Of a stretch of DNA of 64,000 bases, positions 25,192 to 34,845 are shown piece after piece. The notes under the pieces are model-generated. The model saw only the letters and a list, made by a program, of their open reading frames with translations. It was not told the origin of the DNA and searched no databases. Where the stretch lies: positions 1 through 64,000 of the forward strand of contig DIRP01000009.1 in NCBI GenBank assembly GCA_002427525.1, written 5' to 3'. Position 1 is the stretch's first letter. Every line of letters begins with the position of its first letter. A program made the translations under genes and the position numbers. This DNA is from Bacteroidales bacterium UBA5433. Its GTDB lineage: Bacteria > Bacteroidota > Bacteroidia > Bacteroidales > UBA932.

Positions 25192-26046
25192 TTAATTTTT
25201 CACGCAGCGAACAGAAAGACCTTCGTCCTTACGCCAGTAATTATAAAACAAGATATTATAACTGTTTTGTAAGAGCCTTAACCAGGCGTGGTCGTAATTG
25301 AAATCAAAAACCTGATACTCGGTAGCACTCCACCAGCTACCATTAATACCTAAATCGCCAAAAGTCCCATAGGAAAAACGGGCTCCACTCGGAAGGGCAG
25401 AAAAACCGGACTTGTTTTGATACTCAGGGTAGTCGGCATTTCCAACAGCTCCTTCCGTATCTGAGCTTTTCCAGCCATCAGCCGTGGCCATGGATTTTCC
25501 AATTTTTTTAAATGTATTTTCTTCCCATCCTATGGAGCCATCGTAATTGTGTCCGTTATCAGCCAAATAACACTCTAGCTGTACCCACTCTGCCTGACCA
25601 GGCAAATGCCAGCCATCAGGACATACTCCCTGAACCTGACCTTGAACGGCTGCTTTGGTACCGGCTGATACAGTTCCATACAGGTTAATTGTAGTTGTAG
25701 CGGCGCACCAGTTGTACAATACACCGTAAGTCTCGTACATATTGACACCTTCATAGATAAAGTCTTTAGCCTCGGCCACGAATGAACCATCATATCCGTA
25801 AACATAATAATGCGGTTCTTTCTTACTTCCGTATATAGGTTTACTGACAGACGGTAAGAATTTTAGATTTTCTGCCATCCAAATTTGCTTACCGATTTTT
25901 ACCGTTTTATACATGTTACCATCACGAGCATCTGTAAAAGTACCCGTTGTTCCGTCCGGTAAAGTGTCCTGTGAGTTAAGGTTGTCTTGCGGATCACATG
26001 CTACAAGCATAGCTCCTGCAAAGATTAAAAAAAGCCATTTTTTCAT
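25192..26046 (-). CDS. FISUMP-domain lipoprotein
   Basis: The 284-residue protein has a lipoprotein signal peptide (Cys17, then DPQD) and one Fibrobacter succinogenes major paralogous (FISUMP) domain, recognised by the GTFTDARDGNMYKTVKIG start, IWMAENL, GVCPDGWHLP and the terminal GLSVRCVKN. These are secreted or surface proteins of unknown function, frequent in Bacteroidetes. The start at 26046 gives the signal peptide; the frame is open further upstream to 26250 but without a plausible signal. It lies 32 bp downstream of the ABC permease gene and is convergent with rsmA. Confidence 0.9.
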   Translation of the reverse strand: MKKWLFLIFAGAMLVACDPQDNLNSQDTLPDGTTGTFTDARDGNMYKTVKIGKQIWMAENLKFLPSVSKPIYGSKKEPHYYVYGYDGSFVAEAKDFIYEGVNMYETYGVLYNWCAATTTINLYGTVSAGTKAAVQGQVQGVCPDGWHLPGQAEWVQLECYLADNGHNYDGSIGWEENTFKKIGKSMATADGWKSSDTEGAVGNADYPEYQNKSGFSALPSGARFSYGTFGDLGINGSWWSATEYQVFDFNYDHAWLRLLQNSYNILFYNYWRKDEGLSVRCVKN

Positions 26047-26078
26047 CTGTAGTTTTATTTTACACTTTAGGGGTATGT

Positions 26079-27356
26079 TTACTGCTGGTTCATAGCGTCC
26101 ACAGGATTCATGCGGGCTGCCTGCAACGAGGGGATAAGGCCGGCCACAACACCCACAACACCGGACACCAGTACGCCTCGTATAATATTCCTGAGAGACA
26201 TGGTCAATTGAAAATCGTAGTGATTGCTGACAAAAATTGCCAGCAACCAAACAATCAGGATGCCAATCACCCCTCCTACCAAGGCAAGCAGGACCGCTTC
26301 GAAGAGAAACTGTGCAAGTATAAAAAGGCTTTTGGCTCCCATAGCTTTTTCTATTCCTATGATATGTGTTCGTTCTTTAACAGATACAAACATAATGTTG
26401 GCGACTCCAAACGCCCCGATTAAAATGGAAAATCCGCCAATAACCCAACCGGCTACAGCTATAACATTAAAAAGCTGGGACAAAGCGTCATCCAGAAAAG
26501 ACATTTTGTTAAGGGCAAAATTGTCGTTCTGAATAGGTTTCAGACGACGTACAGCGCGCATGGTGTTTCGCAACTGTGCCATAAATTCTTCTTCGTCTGC
26601 CTGCGGATGCTTGTGCACTACTACGGTGGGCGATGTGCGTTTAAGATCTATAAAATTTCGTATAAAAGGCAGGGGAATGATGATGGCATCGTCATAGACA
26701 ACCGGGTCAAACATAGATTCTCCTTTCTTCTTGATCAGCCCTATAACACGGACTGTATAGCCTCCAATCTTAATGTTGCTGTTAACAGGAGATATCCCGT
26801 CCGGAAACAATTCTTCCGCCACATTCCTTCCTATAACGGCCAGGGGGATGTTTTCGGCTGTTTCTCCCGCTGTAAAATACCGACCCTCATCTACTTCAAA
26901 AAAAGATATCTGATTCCAATCATACGTTACTCCATACACCGTTGTGTTTTTAAGTGTATTCCTGCCGTATTTGACACTGGAACTTGTAATGGCAGCAAGG
27001 GCCATTTTATCTGCCAGGGTTACATTTTTCTGCAAAAAAAGAAATTCTTCGTAGGTATTGTTGGGTCGTTGCCTAAACTCCCACCACTTGACCTCTTCTC
27101 CGGACGCAAACGATTCCCAGGACATTTTGTCAACATAAACAACATCGGTTCCCAAGGAAGAAAACAGGTTCCTTACGTTACTTTCCAGCCCTTCAATGGC
27201 GGTAAAAACCGCAACAATGGAAAATATCCCAATGGTAACTCCCAGCAGGGAAAGAAAAGCCCTGAACTTGTCACCTTTCACAGAATCGTAGGCAAACACA
27301 AAACTTTCTGCCAGAAGCTTAAAAAAGATATTGACGTTTTTAATGATTTTTTTCAT
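26079..27356 (-). CDS. ABC transporter permease, MacB/FtsX type
   Basis: A 425-residue permease with one N-terminal transmembrane helix, a large periplasmic MacB-type domain (residues about 60-280) and three C-terminal helices with the FtsX signature; it ends with ARMNPVDAMNQQ, typical of the family. These form export or mechanotransmission complexes with LolD/MacB-type ATPases. No ATPase gene is adjacent. Its ATG overlaps the mutS stop (ATGA, 27353-27356), so it is probably translated from the mutS transcript. Confidence 0.92.
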   Translation of the reverse strand: MKKIIKNVNIFFKLLAESFVFAYDSVKGDKFRAFLSLLGVTIGIFSIVAVFTAIEGLESNVRNLFSSLGTDVVYVDKMSWESFASGEEVKWWEFRQRPNNTYEEFLFLQKNVTLADKMALAAITSSSVKYGRNTLKNTTVYGVTYDWNQISFFEVDEGRYFTAGETAENIPLAVIGRNVAEELFPDGISPVNSNIKIGGYTVRVIGLIKKKGESMFDPVVYDDAIIIPLPFIRNFIDLKRTSPTVVVHKHPQADEEEFMAQLRNTMRAVRRLKPIQNDNFALNKMSFLDDALSQLFNVIAVAGWVIGGFSILIGAFGVANIMFVSVKERTHIIGIEKAMGAKSLFILAQFLFEAVLLALVGGVIGILIVWLLAIFVSNHYDFQLTMSLRNIIRGVLVSGVVGVVAGLIPSLQAARMNPVDAMNQQ

Positions 27357-29962
27357 TCTTTTTGTCCTATTTTTCTTTTCAATTCCCTTAAGGCATCAAA
27401 GGCTTCTAAGGGTGTTATTCCATTGAGGTCCAGTAGTTCAATGTCTCTTTTAAGTGCCTGCAACAAGGGGTCTTCCAATTGGAAAAAGGAAAGTTGCCTG
27501 GGCCTTTCCGGGGTAGGTGGCTGTTCTTTTTCTGCCTCCATGTTTTTTAAAATCTCTTGTGCCGTAAGTATTACCCTACGTGGCATACCTGCCATTCCCG
27601 CTACGTGTATCCCAAAGCTATGCTGCACACCCCCTGTAATCATTTTGTGCAAAAATAGCACCTTTTGGCCGCGTTCTTTTACGGCAATATGAAAATTCTT
27701 AACACGGGGGTATTGTTCTGCCATCTGGTTCAGTTCGTGGTAATGCGTAGCAAAAAGTGTTTTGGCACGTGCTCCAGGTTTTTCGTGTATGTATTCAACA
27801 ATAGCCCAGGCAATTGATATACCATCGTACGTGCTGGTACCGCGCCCGATTTCGTCAAAAAGCACCAGGGAATTATCTGTAACATTGTTCAGAATGGCGG
27901 CCGATTCCAACATTTCAACCATAAAAGTGGATTCCCTGCGGGCGATGTTATCCGAGGCTCCCACGCGGGTAAAAAGCTTATCTATAATGCCGAGGGTGGC
28001 CTCCTCTGCCGGAACATAGGAGCCAATCTGCGCCATAAGCACAATGAGGCCTGTCTGGCGGAGCAAGGCAGATTTCCCGGCCATATTGGGCCCCGTAATG
28101 ATAATGATTTGTTGTGTACTGTTGTCCAGGTATACGTTGTTGGGCACGTATTTTTCACCGGGGGACATGAGGGTTTCCAGAACCGGATGCCTGCCCTGCC
28201 GGATATCCAGTACGTCTGAATCCTGCATGACGGGACGTACGTACTTGTTTTTTTGTGCCAAAGTGGCAAAACTTAGCAGGCAGTCCAGTTCCGCCAGAAT
28301 GCGGGCGTTTTCCTGAATGGGACGAACCCAGCCATGTATTGTGTGTACCAGGCGGTTGAAAATATCCAGCTCCAATTGGGCAATGCGCTCTTCGGCACCC
28401 AGTATTTTTTCTTCGTACAGTTTCAACTCCTCTGTAATATACCTTTCAGCACTTACCAGCGTTTGTTTTCTGATCCAGGAAGGAGGGACTTTGTCTTTGT
28501 GTGTGTTGCGTACTTCTATGTAATAACCAAAGACGTTGTTAAATCCAATTTTCAAAGAAGTAATACCTGTTTCCTGTACCGCTTTGTGCTGCATTTCCTG
28601 CAGGTATTCTTTGTTATGGGATACAATATAACGCAATTCGTCCAGCTGTGCATCAAATCCGTCTGCTACTATTTTTCCTTTACCCGGCTGAGCCGGAGGG
28701 TCCTGTGCCAACGTAGTCCGGATGGTTGCAACCAATTCACTGCATCCGTCCAGAGCTGTTACCTGTGGCATAACAACCTCTAGTTGCGGTATTTGCAATA
28801 CGTGCTTCTTAATTTCTCCGGCCCGTTCCAGCCCGTAGCCCAGCTGCGCTGTTTCCCGCGGGTTGATTTTACCGGCAGAGGCTCTGGATACCATCCGTTC
28901 CATATCGCCTGCCTGCGCAAGTAGTTTTTGTATTTTTTCTGCCGGCTTGGTGTGTTCAATAAACGCAGCAACCACATCCTGTCGCTTTTCAATAGCTGCC
29001 TTGTCTCTGAGAGGCATGACAAGCCACCGCCGCAACAGCCTGGCTCCCATGGGAGATTGTGTTTTGTCCAATACTTCCAAAAGACTGGCTCCTTTTTGTG
29101 GGTTTTCCCGGCGGGGAAATAATTCCAGGTTACGTATGCTATACTTGTCCAGCCACATAAGGTGCTGCGGATCTATACGTTGCAAGCTGCACAAGTGGTC
29201 ATAATCTGCATACTTGTTGGTTTCCAGGTAAAAGAGCATGGCCCCTGCTGCACAGATGGCAAGGGGAAGCTCCTCGGCTCCGAATCCTTTCAAACTTTCA
29301 ACACCAAAATGCGTTTTTACTTTTTCTTCTGCAGCCTCGGGCACAAAGGCCCAGGCATCTATAGTAGAAAAATATGCCTGATCGCCGGTTCTGTTTTTCC
29401 AGTCTTTTTCTTGTCCGCGTGGTACCAGAATCTCTTTAGGAGCGTATTGTGCCAGCAGGCTTTCTATATAAGACAGATTGCCCTGAGCTATTTGAACGGT
29501 CCCGGTGGAAATATCTGTAAAAGCAATCCCTGTTGCTGAATCAGGGCCCCCGTTGGAGGAGTATATACTGGCCAGAAAATTGTTTTCCCCCGCTTCCAAC
29601 AATTGGGGATTGTAAGACAATCCGGGGGTTACTACTTCTGTAATCCCTCTTTTAACCAGCTTTTTTGTTTGTTTGGGGTCTTCCAGTTGGTCACATACAG
29701 CCACTTTGTATCCTGCACGTACCAATTTGGGCAGGTACGTGTCCATAGCGTGGTGCGGGAAACCGGCCAGCTCAACAGAAGAGGCTGCTCCGTTGGCCCG
29801 CTTGGTCAAGACAATGCCCAATGCTTTGGAAGCCTGAATGGCATCTTCTCCAAATGTTTCGTAAAAGTCCCCTACCCTAAAAAGGAGCAAAGCATCCGGA
29901 TGCTCTGCTTTAATAGCAAAGTATTGCTTCATGAGAGGGGTGTTTACCGGGCGGTCTGACAT
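27353..29962 (-). CDS. mutS: DNA mismatch repair protein MutS
   Basis: An 869-residue MutS that recognises base mismatches and starts repair. The mismatch-binding F-x-E motif is in GDFYETF near residue 32; the C-terminal ATPase has Walker A GPNMAGKS, DEIGRGTSTYDG and FATHYHEL. The length is normal. The start at 29962 (SDRPVNTPLMKQY) matches the family; a Met ten codons later is an alternative. The first 53 bp overlap the end of the endonuclease-family gene on the same strand, and the last 4 bp overlap the permease. Confidence 0.97.
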   Translation of the reverse strand: MSDRPVNTPLMKQYFAIKAEHPDALLLFRVGDFYETFGEDAIQASKALGIVLTKRANGAASSVELAGFPHHAMDTYLPKLVRAGYKVAVCDQLEDPKQTKKLVKRGITEVVTPGLSYNPQLLEAGENNFLASIYSSNGGPDSATGIAFTDISTGTVQIAQGNLSYIESLLAQYAPKEILVPRGQEKDWKNRTGDQAYFSTIDAWAFVPEAAEEKVKTHFGVESLKGFGAEELPLAICAAGAMLFYLETNKYADYDHLCSLQRIDPQHLMWLDKYSIRNLELFPRRENPQKGASLLEVLDKTQSPMGARLLRRWLVMPLRDKAAIEKRQDVVAAFIEHTKPAEKIQKLLAQAGDMERMVSRASAGKINPRETAQLGYGLERAGEIKKHVLQIPQLEVVMPQVTALDGCSELVATIRTTLAQDPPAQPGKGKIVADGFDAQLDELRYIVSHNKEYLQEMQHKAVQETGITSLKIGFNNVFGYYIEVRNTHKDKVPPSWIRKQTLVSAERYITEELKLYEEKILGAEERIAQLELDIFNRLVHTIHGWVRPIQENARILAELDCLLSFATLAQKNKYVRPVMQDSDVLDIRQGRHPVLETLMSPGEKYVPNNVYLDNSTQQIIIITGPNMAGKSALLRQTGLIVLMAQIGSYVPAEEATLGIIDKLFTRVGASDNIARRESTFMVEMLESAAILNNVTDNSLVLFDEIGRGTSTYDGISIAWAIVEYIHEKPGARAKTLFATHYHELNQMAEQYPRVKNFHIAVKERGQKVLFLHKMITGGVQHSFGIHVAGMAGMPRRVILTAQEILKNMEAEKEQPPTPERPRQLSFFQLEDPLLQALKRDIELLDLNGITPLEAFDALRELKRKIGQKE

Positions 29963-30926
29963 AGCCGGTAAAGTTAATAATTTTTAGGCTTATGGGAAGG
30001 TGGTCGCTAATTCCTCCTTTATAGGCAGGCCCCAGGTAAGTGCGTCTGGGTTTAAGACCCATATAAGTAGCATCGGGCTCTAATAAAAAAGGAATGCGGT
30101 TTACTTTAACATAACTTAAAGCGTCTTGTACAGAAGAACTTACCAAAAACTGATCTATGCAGCCCCATGATCCTTGAAATTTGTAGGTATCACCGGCAGA
30201 CACATTGGTAAGGGAGCCCTGTTCCAGGTAGCGTACCGCCCGGGAACGCGGAGAATCGTTAAAATCTCCCATGACTACAATGCCGGCGCCCGGTGTGTCT
30301 GTAAGGATGCTATCCACTGCTTGCAACAATACCCGGGATGCGTGCAGTCGCAGTGCTTGTGCAGCAGCTCCGCCCAGTTTGGAAGGCCAGTGGTTGACAA
30401 AAAAATGGAGGGTATCCCGGTTTGCATAAATTCCTTTAACGTACAATATTTCCCGAGTTGCTACCGGTGTCCCGTCTTCATGGGAAAGGGTATAAAAACG
30501 TTTCTCCAGAAGGTTAAAGTCTGTCTTTCTGTACAATAGGGCTACGTCAATACCCCGGGGGTCCGGAGAGTCCCTGTGTACAATCCCGTAACCAAGAGGC
30601 GCCAGCGGAGAGTCCGTGACCAATTGGTGCAATACAAAAAAATTTTCCACCTCGCAAAGCCCGATAATACATGGGGCCTCCCAGGTGCTGTTGGCAGAGC
30701 CGTTGCCGGAGTTGTTGGCGGAACCGCTACCATTGCCACTGTCGTGCTGTCCACAGGCAATCAACACTTTGGCAAGGTCGTTGCGCTTTTTTAGAAACCT
30801 TTTCCAGGTCCACGAATAATAGCCTTGTGGAGTAAAGTCGTTGTCATTTGTCAAAGGGTCGTCAAACGGATCAAAGTAATTTTCCACATTCCAGAAAACT
30901 ACCAAACAAAGTATAATACGAATCAT
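29910..30926 (-). CDS. endonuclease/exonuclease/phosphatase (EEP) family protein
   Basis: A 338-residue EEP-fold hydrolase. The first strand and metal-binding motif are FWNVENYFD; the family ends with the GDFNDSPRS and SDHLPI motifs, both present with their catalytic Asp, Asn and His. The substrate (DNA, phospholipid or other phosphoester) is not decidable. The open frame continues upstream to 31391, but that part is antisense to ychF and is rejected. It has a Gly/Asn/Ser-rich insertion near residue 75-95 encoded by an imperfect 24-bp repeat. Its end overlaps the mutS start by 53 bp. Confidence 0.88.
   Translation of the reverse strand: MIRIILCLVVFWNVENYFDPFDDPLTNDNDFTPQGYYSWTWKRFLKKRNDLAKVLIACGQHDSGNGSGSANNSGNGSANSTWEAPCIIGLCEVENFFVLHQLVTDSPLAPLGYGIVHRDSPDPRGIDVALLYRKTDFNLLEKRFYTLSHEDGTPVATREILYVKGIYANRDTLHFFVNHWPSKLGGAAAQALRLHASRVLLQAVDSILTDTPGAGIVVMGDFNDSPRSRAVRYLEQGSLTNVSAGDTYKFQGSWGCIDQFLVSSSVQDALSYVKVNRIPFLLEPDATYMGLKPRRTYLGPAYKGGISDHLPISLKIINFTGYVRPPGKHPSHEAILCY
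30687..30734. repeat. imperfect 24-bp in-frame repeat in the EEP gene
   Basis: Two 24-base units (30687-30710 and 30711-30734) share about two thirds of their bases and produce a Gly/Asn/Ser-rich low-complexity loop. Confidence 0.55.
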
Positions 30927-30982
30927 TGTGCCAAATAAGCACACTTGGTTGGAAAAAAAAGGACAATTCGTAAAAAAGTTCT

Positions 30983-30990
30983 TAGTTTTG
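30983..30990 (+). promoter_or_regulatory. -7 promoter element for ychF
   Basis: TAGTTTTG matches TAnnTTTG and lies 27 nt before the ychF ATG. Confidence 0.55.
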
Positions 30991-31017
30991 TGGCTCTGAA
31001 AAAGTAAGAATTGGTTC

Positions 31018-32121
31018 ATGGCGCTCAGATGTGGTATAGTAGGACTTCCTAATGTTGGAAAATCCACCTTGTTCAATTGCGTGTCTTCCGGAAAGGCACA
31101 GGCGCTCAATTTCCCTTTTTGCACCATTGAACCCAATTTGGGGTCTACACAGGTGCCGGACCACCGGCTTGAAGACCTGGCCCGGTTGGTTAATCCCAAA
31201 CGCATTGTGCCGGCAACGGTGGATTTTGTAGATATTGCAGGGTTGGTACAAGGTGCCAGCAAAGGAGAAGGTCTGGGAAACCAGTTTTTAGCCAACATAC
31301 GTGAAACAGACGCTATCTTACATGTAATCAGATGTTTTGATAATTCTGAAGTAACACATGTGAGCGGCTCTGTGGACCCCGTAAGGGACATGGAAATTAT
31401 TGAGACCGAGTTGCAAATTAAAGACTTTGAAACTGTTGAGAACCGTCTGGCTAAAGTGCAAAAACAAGCTATTGCCGGGGGCGATAAATCTGCTGCACGT
31501 CTGGCCGCCCTGCTTGAAAGATACTACCAGACTCTTTCCCGGGGCAAAAGTGCACGTACGGTAGAGTTGCTGAATCCGGAAGAAAAACAGTTGGCACGTG
31601 GCCTTTTTCTGCTTACCAACAAGCCGGTTCTCTACATTTGTAATGTAGATGAAGATGCGATAAACAAAGGAAACAGCCATACATTGCGTCTTACAGAAGT
31701 TCTGGAGAAAGAAAAGTTGCCCTACCTGTTGGTTGCAGCAAGTGCCGAGTCCCAGATAGCCAAAATGGAAGACCCCGACGAAAGGCAGCAGTTTCTTGCC
31801 ATGCTTGGCATGGAAGAATCCGGGGTTTCACGGTTGGTGCGTGCTGCGTATAAGCTGCTGGGCCTGGAAACTTATTTCACCGCCGGACCGGACGAAGTCC
31901 GGGCCTGGACTTTCCTTAAAGGAACAAAAGCCCCGCAGGCTGCAGGGCTTATTCATTCTGATTTTGAGCGTGGATTTATTCGTGCAGAAGTAATCAAATT
32001 TGAGGACTATATGCATTACGGCTCCGAATCTGCCTGCCGCGAAGCAGGGAAAATAGCCGTAGAAGGGAAAAATTACGTGGTACAAGACGGGGATGTGGTG
32101 CACATCCTGTTTAGCCGTTAG
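31018..32121 (+). CDS. ychF: redox-regulated ATPase YchF (Obg family)
   Basis: A 367-residue P-loop NTPase with GLPNVGKST (9-17), the DIAGLVQGASKGEGLGNQFL segment and NVDE in place of NKxD, which is why YchF prefers ATP. A C-terminal TGS domain ends the protein. It binds ribosomes and affects stress responses; its exact role is unsettled. The stop overlaps the stop of the convergent ppiD-like gene (32118-32121). Confidence 0.96.
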   Translation: MALRCGIVGLPNVGKSTLFNCVSSGKAQALNFPFCTIEPNLGSTQVPDHRLEDLARLVNPKRIVPATVDFVDIAGLVQGASKGEGLGNQFLANIRETDAILHVIRCFDNSEVTHVSGSVDPVRDMEIIETELQIKDFETVENRLAKVQKQAIAGGDKSAARLAALLERYYQTLSRGKSARTVELLNPEEKQLARGLFLLTNKPVLYICNVDEDAINKGNSHTLRLTEVLEKEKLPYLLVAASAESQIAKMEDPDERQQFLAMLGMEESGVSRLVRAAYKLLGLETYFTAGPDEVRAWTFLKGTKAPQAAGLIHSDFERGFIRAEVIKFEDYMHYGSESACREAGKIAVEGKNYVVQDGDVVHILFSR

Positions 32122-34208
32122 AAGAAGCGAGCTCGCCTGTCTTCTACTTTAGCACTTTCCTGCAACACCAAAGGGATCATCTGAATCTGGAAGTTGGCCA
32201 GGTTGTATGCCATCTTAAGTGCATCGTTCTCGGTATAAAACGCCCCATCCAAACGTTCATCAACACGGAATACATACACTCCTATTTCTCCCACAACCGG
32301 TCCGCAGAGCTGTTGCTCCGGAGCCACTGCCACAGCACCGGCAAACCTCGGGTCTGTTTGTCCGGGAGCCCCAAAGGCTATGCCTGTCTGTTTGGAAATA
32401 GTGCGGTTGGTTGCCTGAGACCAGGATTCAAGCGAAGGGTATTCGACCAGCTCTTCCTTGATGTTACTGTAGAGGCGCTCCTGCTTCTTTTCCTGTGTAA
32501 GACGGGCTTCTATCTCGGCTTGTTTCTCTTTGAGGGTAGCCGTTCCTTTTTCGTGAATTCCGGTAACCGTTGCTACAAAAAAGTACTTGTTGTCCACAGA
32601 AATTACCGGAGACACGTCTCCTTCCTTAGCTTCAAATGCCCAGCGGACCAATTCCCGCATGTGGGGGTAACCGGCAACCGTTTTGGCGTCTTCCCGAATT
32701 CCCATGGCAGGGGTGGCAAATAAGTTACTTGCTATAACTTCTTTGTCAAATTCCTCCCTGTTGCGGCTCTTGGTGGACAAATTGTTTGCTTGTGAGTAAA
32801 TGGTCTGGTATGTTTCTTTTCCGGCAACAGCTTCTTTGACCAATACGGCCAATTGCACTTTTTTGTGTAGACGTGTTCTTTCAGAAACCTTTACAATATG
32901 AAGTCCGTATTGGGTTTCCAGAATATATGGTTTGTTTGGAGTCGCTTCAAATACAGACTCCATGCCGGGGACCATACCGTTGTTTGAAAACCAGCCTATG
33001 ACTCCGGGCTCTACGTTGGGGTTCCGGTCTGCTGAAAACTCTAAGGCCAATTCCTGAAAACGACCCGGGGCACGGTTTAAAATACCCAACAGGCTGTCTG
33101 CCAGGGCTGCTACCTTATCCGGAGCATCCTGCAAAAGTATGTGGTGTACAAAAACAGAATCCGGCAACTGTTTGGTATCTATTATACGGGCTGCACGGAA
33201 TACGTCGCCTTCCTGATATACGGGCAGCACGTCACGTGTTGTTGCCCGGAAGGCAAAGCTGTCCAGCTTAGCAGATATGGAAATCAATTCGTCTTTTTTG
33301 TAATAATAGGTGTCTAACGGTTTATCTGAATTGCGTGCCAGGAATTGCCTGAGGTTTTGCGTTGTCACAAATTCCGGATATACTTTTTCTATATCATTCC
33401 GGGAAAGGGATACGTCTTTTAAAGAGGGAGAAATAGGGAATACCACATATTCAATATCCCTTGCTGCCTCTTGTTTGTACAAGTGTTTGTGCTTATCGTA
33501 ATATTGACGGATTTCCTGCGAAGTGATTTTTATGGATGTGTCTCTTGCAAAGGAAATGGGAGCCAGAACAAAGCTGACGGAAGAAGTGATGTTGTTTTCT
33601 TCCATGCTTCTACGTAATTCCACTGCATTAACAATATTGCTGCCGGCAAGCAAGGAGCTGTATTTAGTGAACATCCTGTCTGTTTCCATGTTGTCCTGCA
33701 TATAGTCCCAATACATAGCTGCTATGCCTTCGGGTTCTGCCACAGCACTTTGTACAAATTGTACAAGCCGGGAGCGGTCAAACATGCCGTCTTCGTCGTG
33801 GAAAAGCATATCGTTCAACAACAGGGGTGAAATGTCCCGCCCTTGAACCATATCAAATTTTTCATCATTCCCCAGGCGGATACCTGCTTTTTCCAAGGCC
33901 GGCATATAAACAAGGTCTTTCAGGAAAGCCTGCCAGGTACCCTGTTCCGCAGCTTCCTGACCTTGTTCATCCAAGGCAGAACTGCCGGCAAGTGCCTGCT
34001 GCAGGTTTTTTATAGACTCCAACCTTTTGCTGTATTCCATGTACGTGATACTTTGTCCGTTCATCTTTCCCACATCGTTCTTTGAAGAGAACATAGACAC
34101 GGCAGATTGCAGAGTGCCGGGGTCAATAATAAATGAAATTAAGGCTATTGCAATGAGTACAGTGATAAAAACGCCCATCTGTACCCGTATTTTTTCCAGA
34201 ACTGCCAT
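32118..34208 (-). CDS. PpiD-like periplasmic peptidyl-prolyl isomerase
   Basis: The 696-residue protein has a short cytoplasmic start, one transmembrane helix (about residues 12-30), a SurA_N-like chaperone region, a parvulin rotamase domain (about 340-440; VHHILLQ to QYGLHIVKVSER) and a long helical C-terminal part. It is anchored in the inner membrane facing the periplasm and should help fold outer-membrane proteins. Last gene of the ruvB-to-ppiD run, 20 bp after lptC. Confidence 0.92.
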   Translation of the reverse strand: MAVLEKIRVQMGVFITVLIAIALISFIIDPGTLQSAVSMFSSKNDVGKMNGQSITYMEYSKRLESIKNLQQALAGSSALDEQGQEAAEQGTWQAFLKDLVYMPALEKAGIRLGNDEKFDMVQGRDISPLLLNDMLFHDEDGMFDRSRLVQFVQSAVAEPEGIAAMYWDYMQDNMETDRMFTKYSSLLAGSNIVNAVELRRSMEENNITSSVSFVLAPISFARDTSIKITSQEIRQYYDKHKHLYKQEAARDIEYVVFPISPSLKDVSLSRNDIEKVYPEFVTTQNLRQFLARNSDKPLDTYYYKKDELISISAKLDSFAFRATTRDVLPVYQEGDVFRAARIIDTKQLPDSVFVHHILLQDAPDKVAALADSLLGILNRAPGRFQELALEFSADRNPNVEPGVIGWFSNNGMVPGMESVFEATPNKPYILETQYGLHIVKVSERTRLHKKVQLAVLVKEAVAGKETYQTIYSQANNLSTKSRNREEFDKEVIASNLFATPAMGIREDAKTVAGYPHMRELVRWAFEAKEGDVSPVISVDNKYFFVATVTGIHEKGTATLKEKQAEIEARLTQEKKQERLYSNIKEELVEYPSLESWSQATNRTISKQTGIAFGAPGQTDPRFAGAVAVAPEQQLCGPVVGEIGVYVFRVDERLDGAFYTENDALKMAYNLANFQIQMIPLVLQESAKVEDRRARFF

Positions 34209-34228
34209 TGTGTTTATTTTATGTTTTT

Positions 34229-34819
34229 TTAATCTATAACAGGGCGCGAAGTTAATTCTTTTTCTTCATTGGACAAAGTGTCTTGTTGAACGTATCCATA
34301 AGAATCGAAAGGTTTTAGGATTTTTGCATTTGCTGCTCTTTCATCAGATTCCATACCGTAACCCTGAGCATAAAAATCCGGAGAGTAGAGCTTCACATAA
34401 CAATGTGTATAAATGGTTTTCTTTTGCTGGTCCCAGTATAGCGTATCTGTTTCCATAGTCTGCTCCTTCAACAGATTTTTTACGACAACGTGGCCCGTGG
34501 CAATCCAGACTTGTTCTTCTCCCGTATAATGTACGGCTTTGGCTGCTGTTATAACCGTTTCTTTTTCGCCTTCCGGAGTATAGGCTTCTACAAGAAAAGA
34601 ATATGGGAAAATCTCATACGGGTTACTCCCCCGGGTGTATTTTTCCATATACGGGGCTGTCAACCGCCCACGAATGATCCCATTCTCTACCTGCCAACCC
34701 TCCATGTTTTCAACCTTTTGAGTAGGAATATCATCCGGATTTTCCAAAGAATCTACCGTTGCCACCTGACTCTTGCAGGAGACAAAGATGGTAGCAAGGG
34801 ACAAGCCCATTGCTACCAT
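34229..34819 (-). CDS. lptC: LPS export protein LptC
   Basis: A 196-residue LptC/OstA-like protein of the LPS transport bridge between inner and outer membrane. The beta-jellyroll region (GWQVENGIIRGRLTAP to DTLYWDQQKKTIYTH) is recognisable. The ATG at 34819 gives a signal with a lipoprotein-like VSC at Cys15 but no positive residues before the hydrophobic core. Codons for RKTSTRI, which would supply the charge, lie in frame just upstream with no ATG, GTG or TTG to start them. The true start may therefore be an unusual codon. Bounded by the TPR gene (26 bp) and the ppiD gene (20 bp). Confidence 0.88.
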   Translation of the reverse strand: MVAMGLSLATIFVSCKSQVATVDSLENPDDIPTQKVENMEGWQVENGIIRGRLTAPYMEKYTRGSNPYEIFPYSFLVEAYTPEGEKETVITAAKAVHYTGEEQVWIATGHVVVKNLLKEQTMETDTLYWDQQKKTIYTHCYVKLYSPDFYAQGYGMESDERAANAKILKPFDSYGYVQQDTLSNEEKELTSRPVID

Positions 34820-34845
34820 AATTCGTGTAGATGTTTTCCTTAGTT

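Noticed and set aside
30927..31391. N-terminal extension of the EEP-family protein
   Set aside because: It is antisense to ychF, and the family's first strand (FWNVENYFD) begins a few residues after the Met at 30926.
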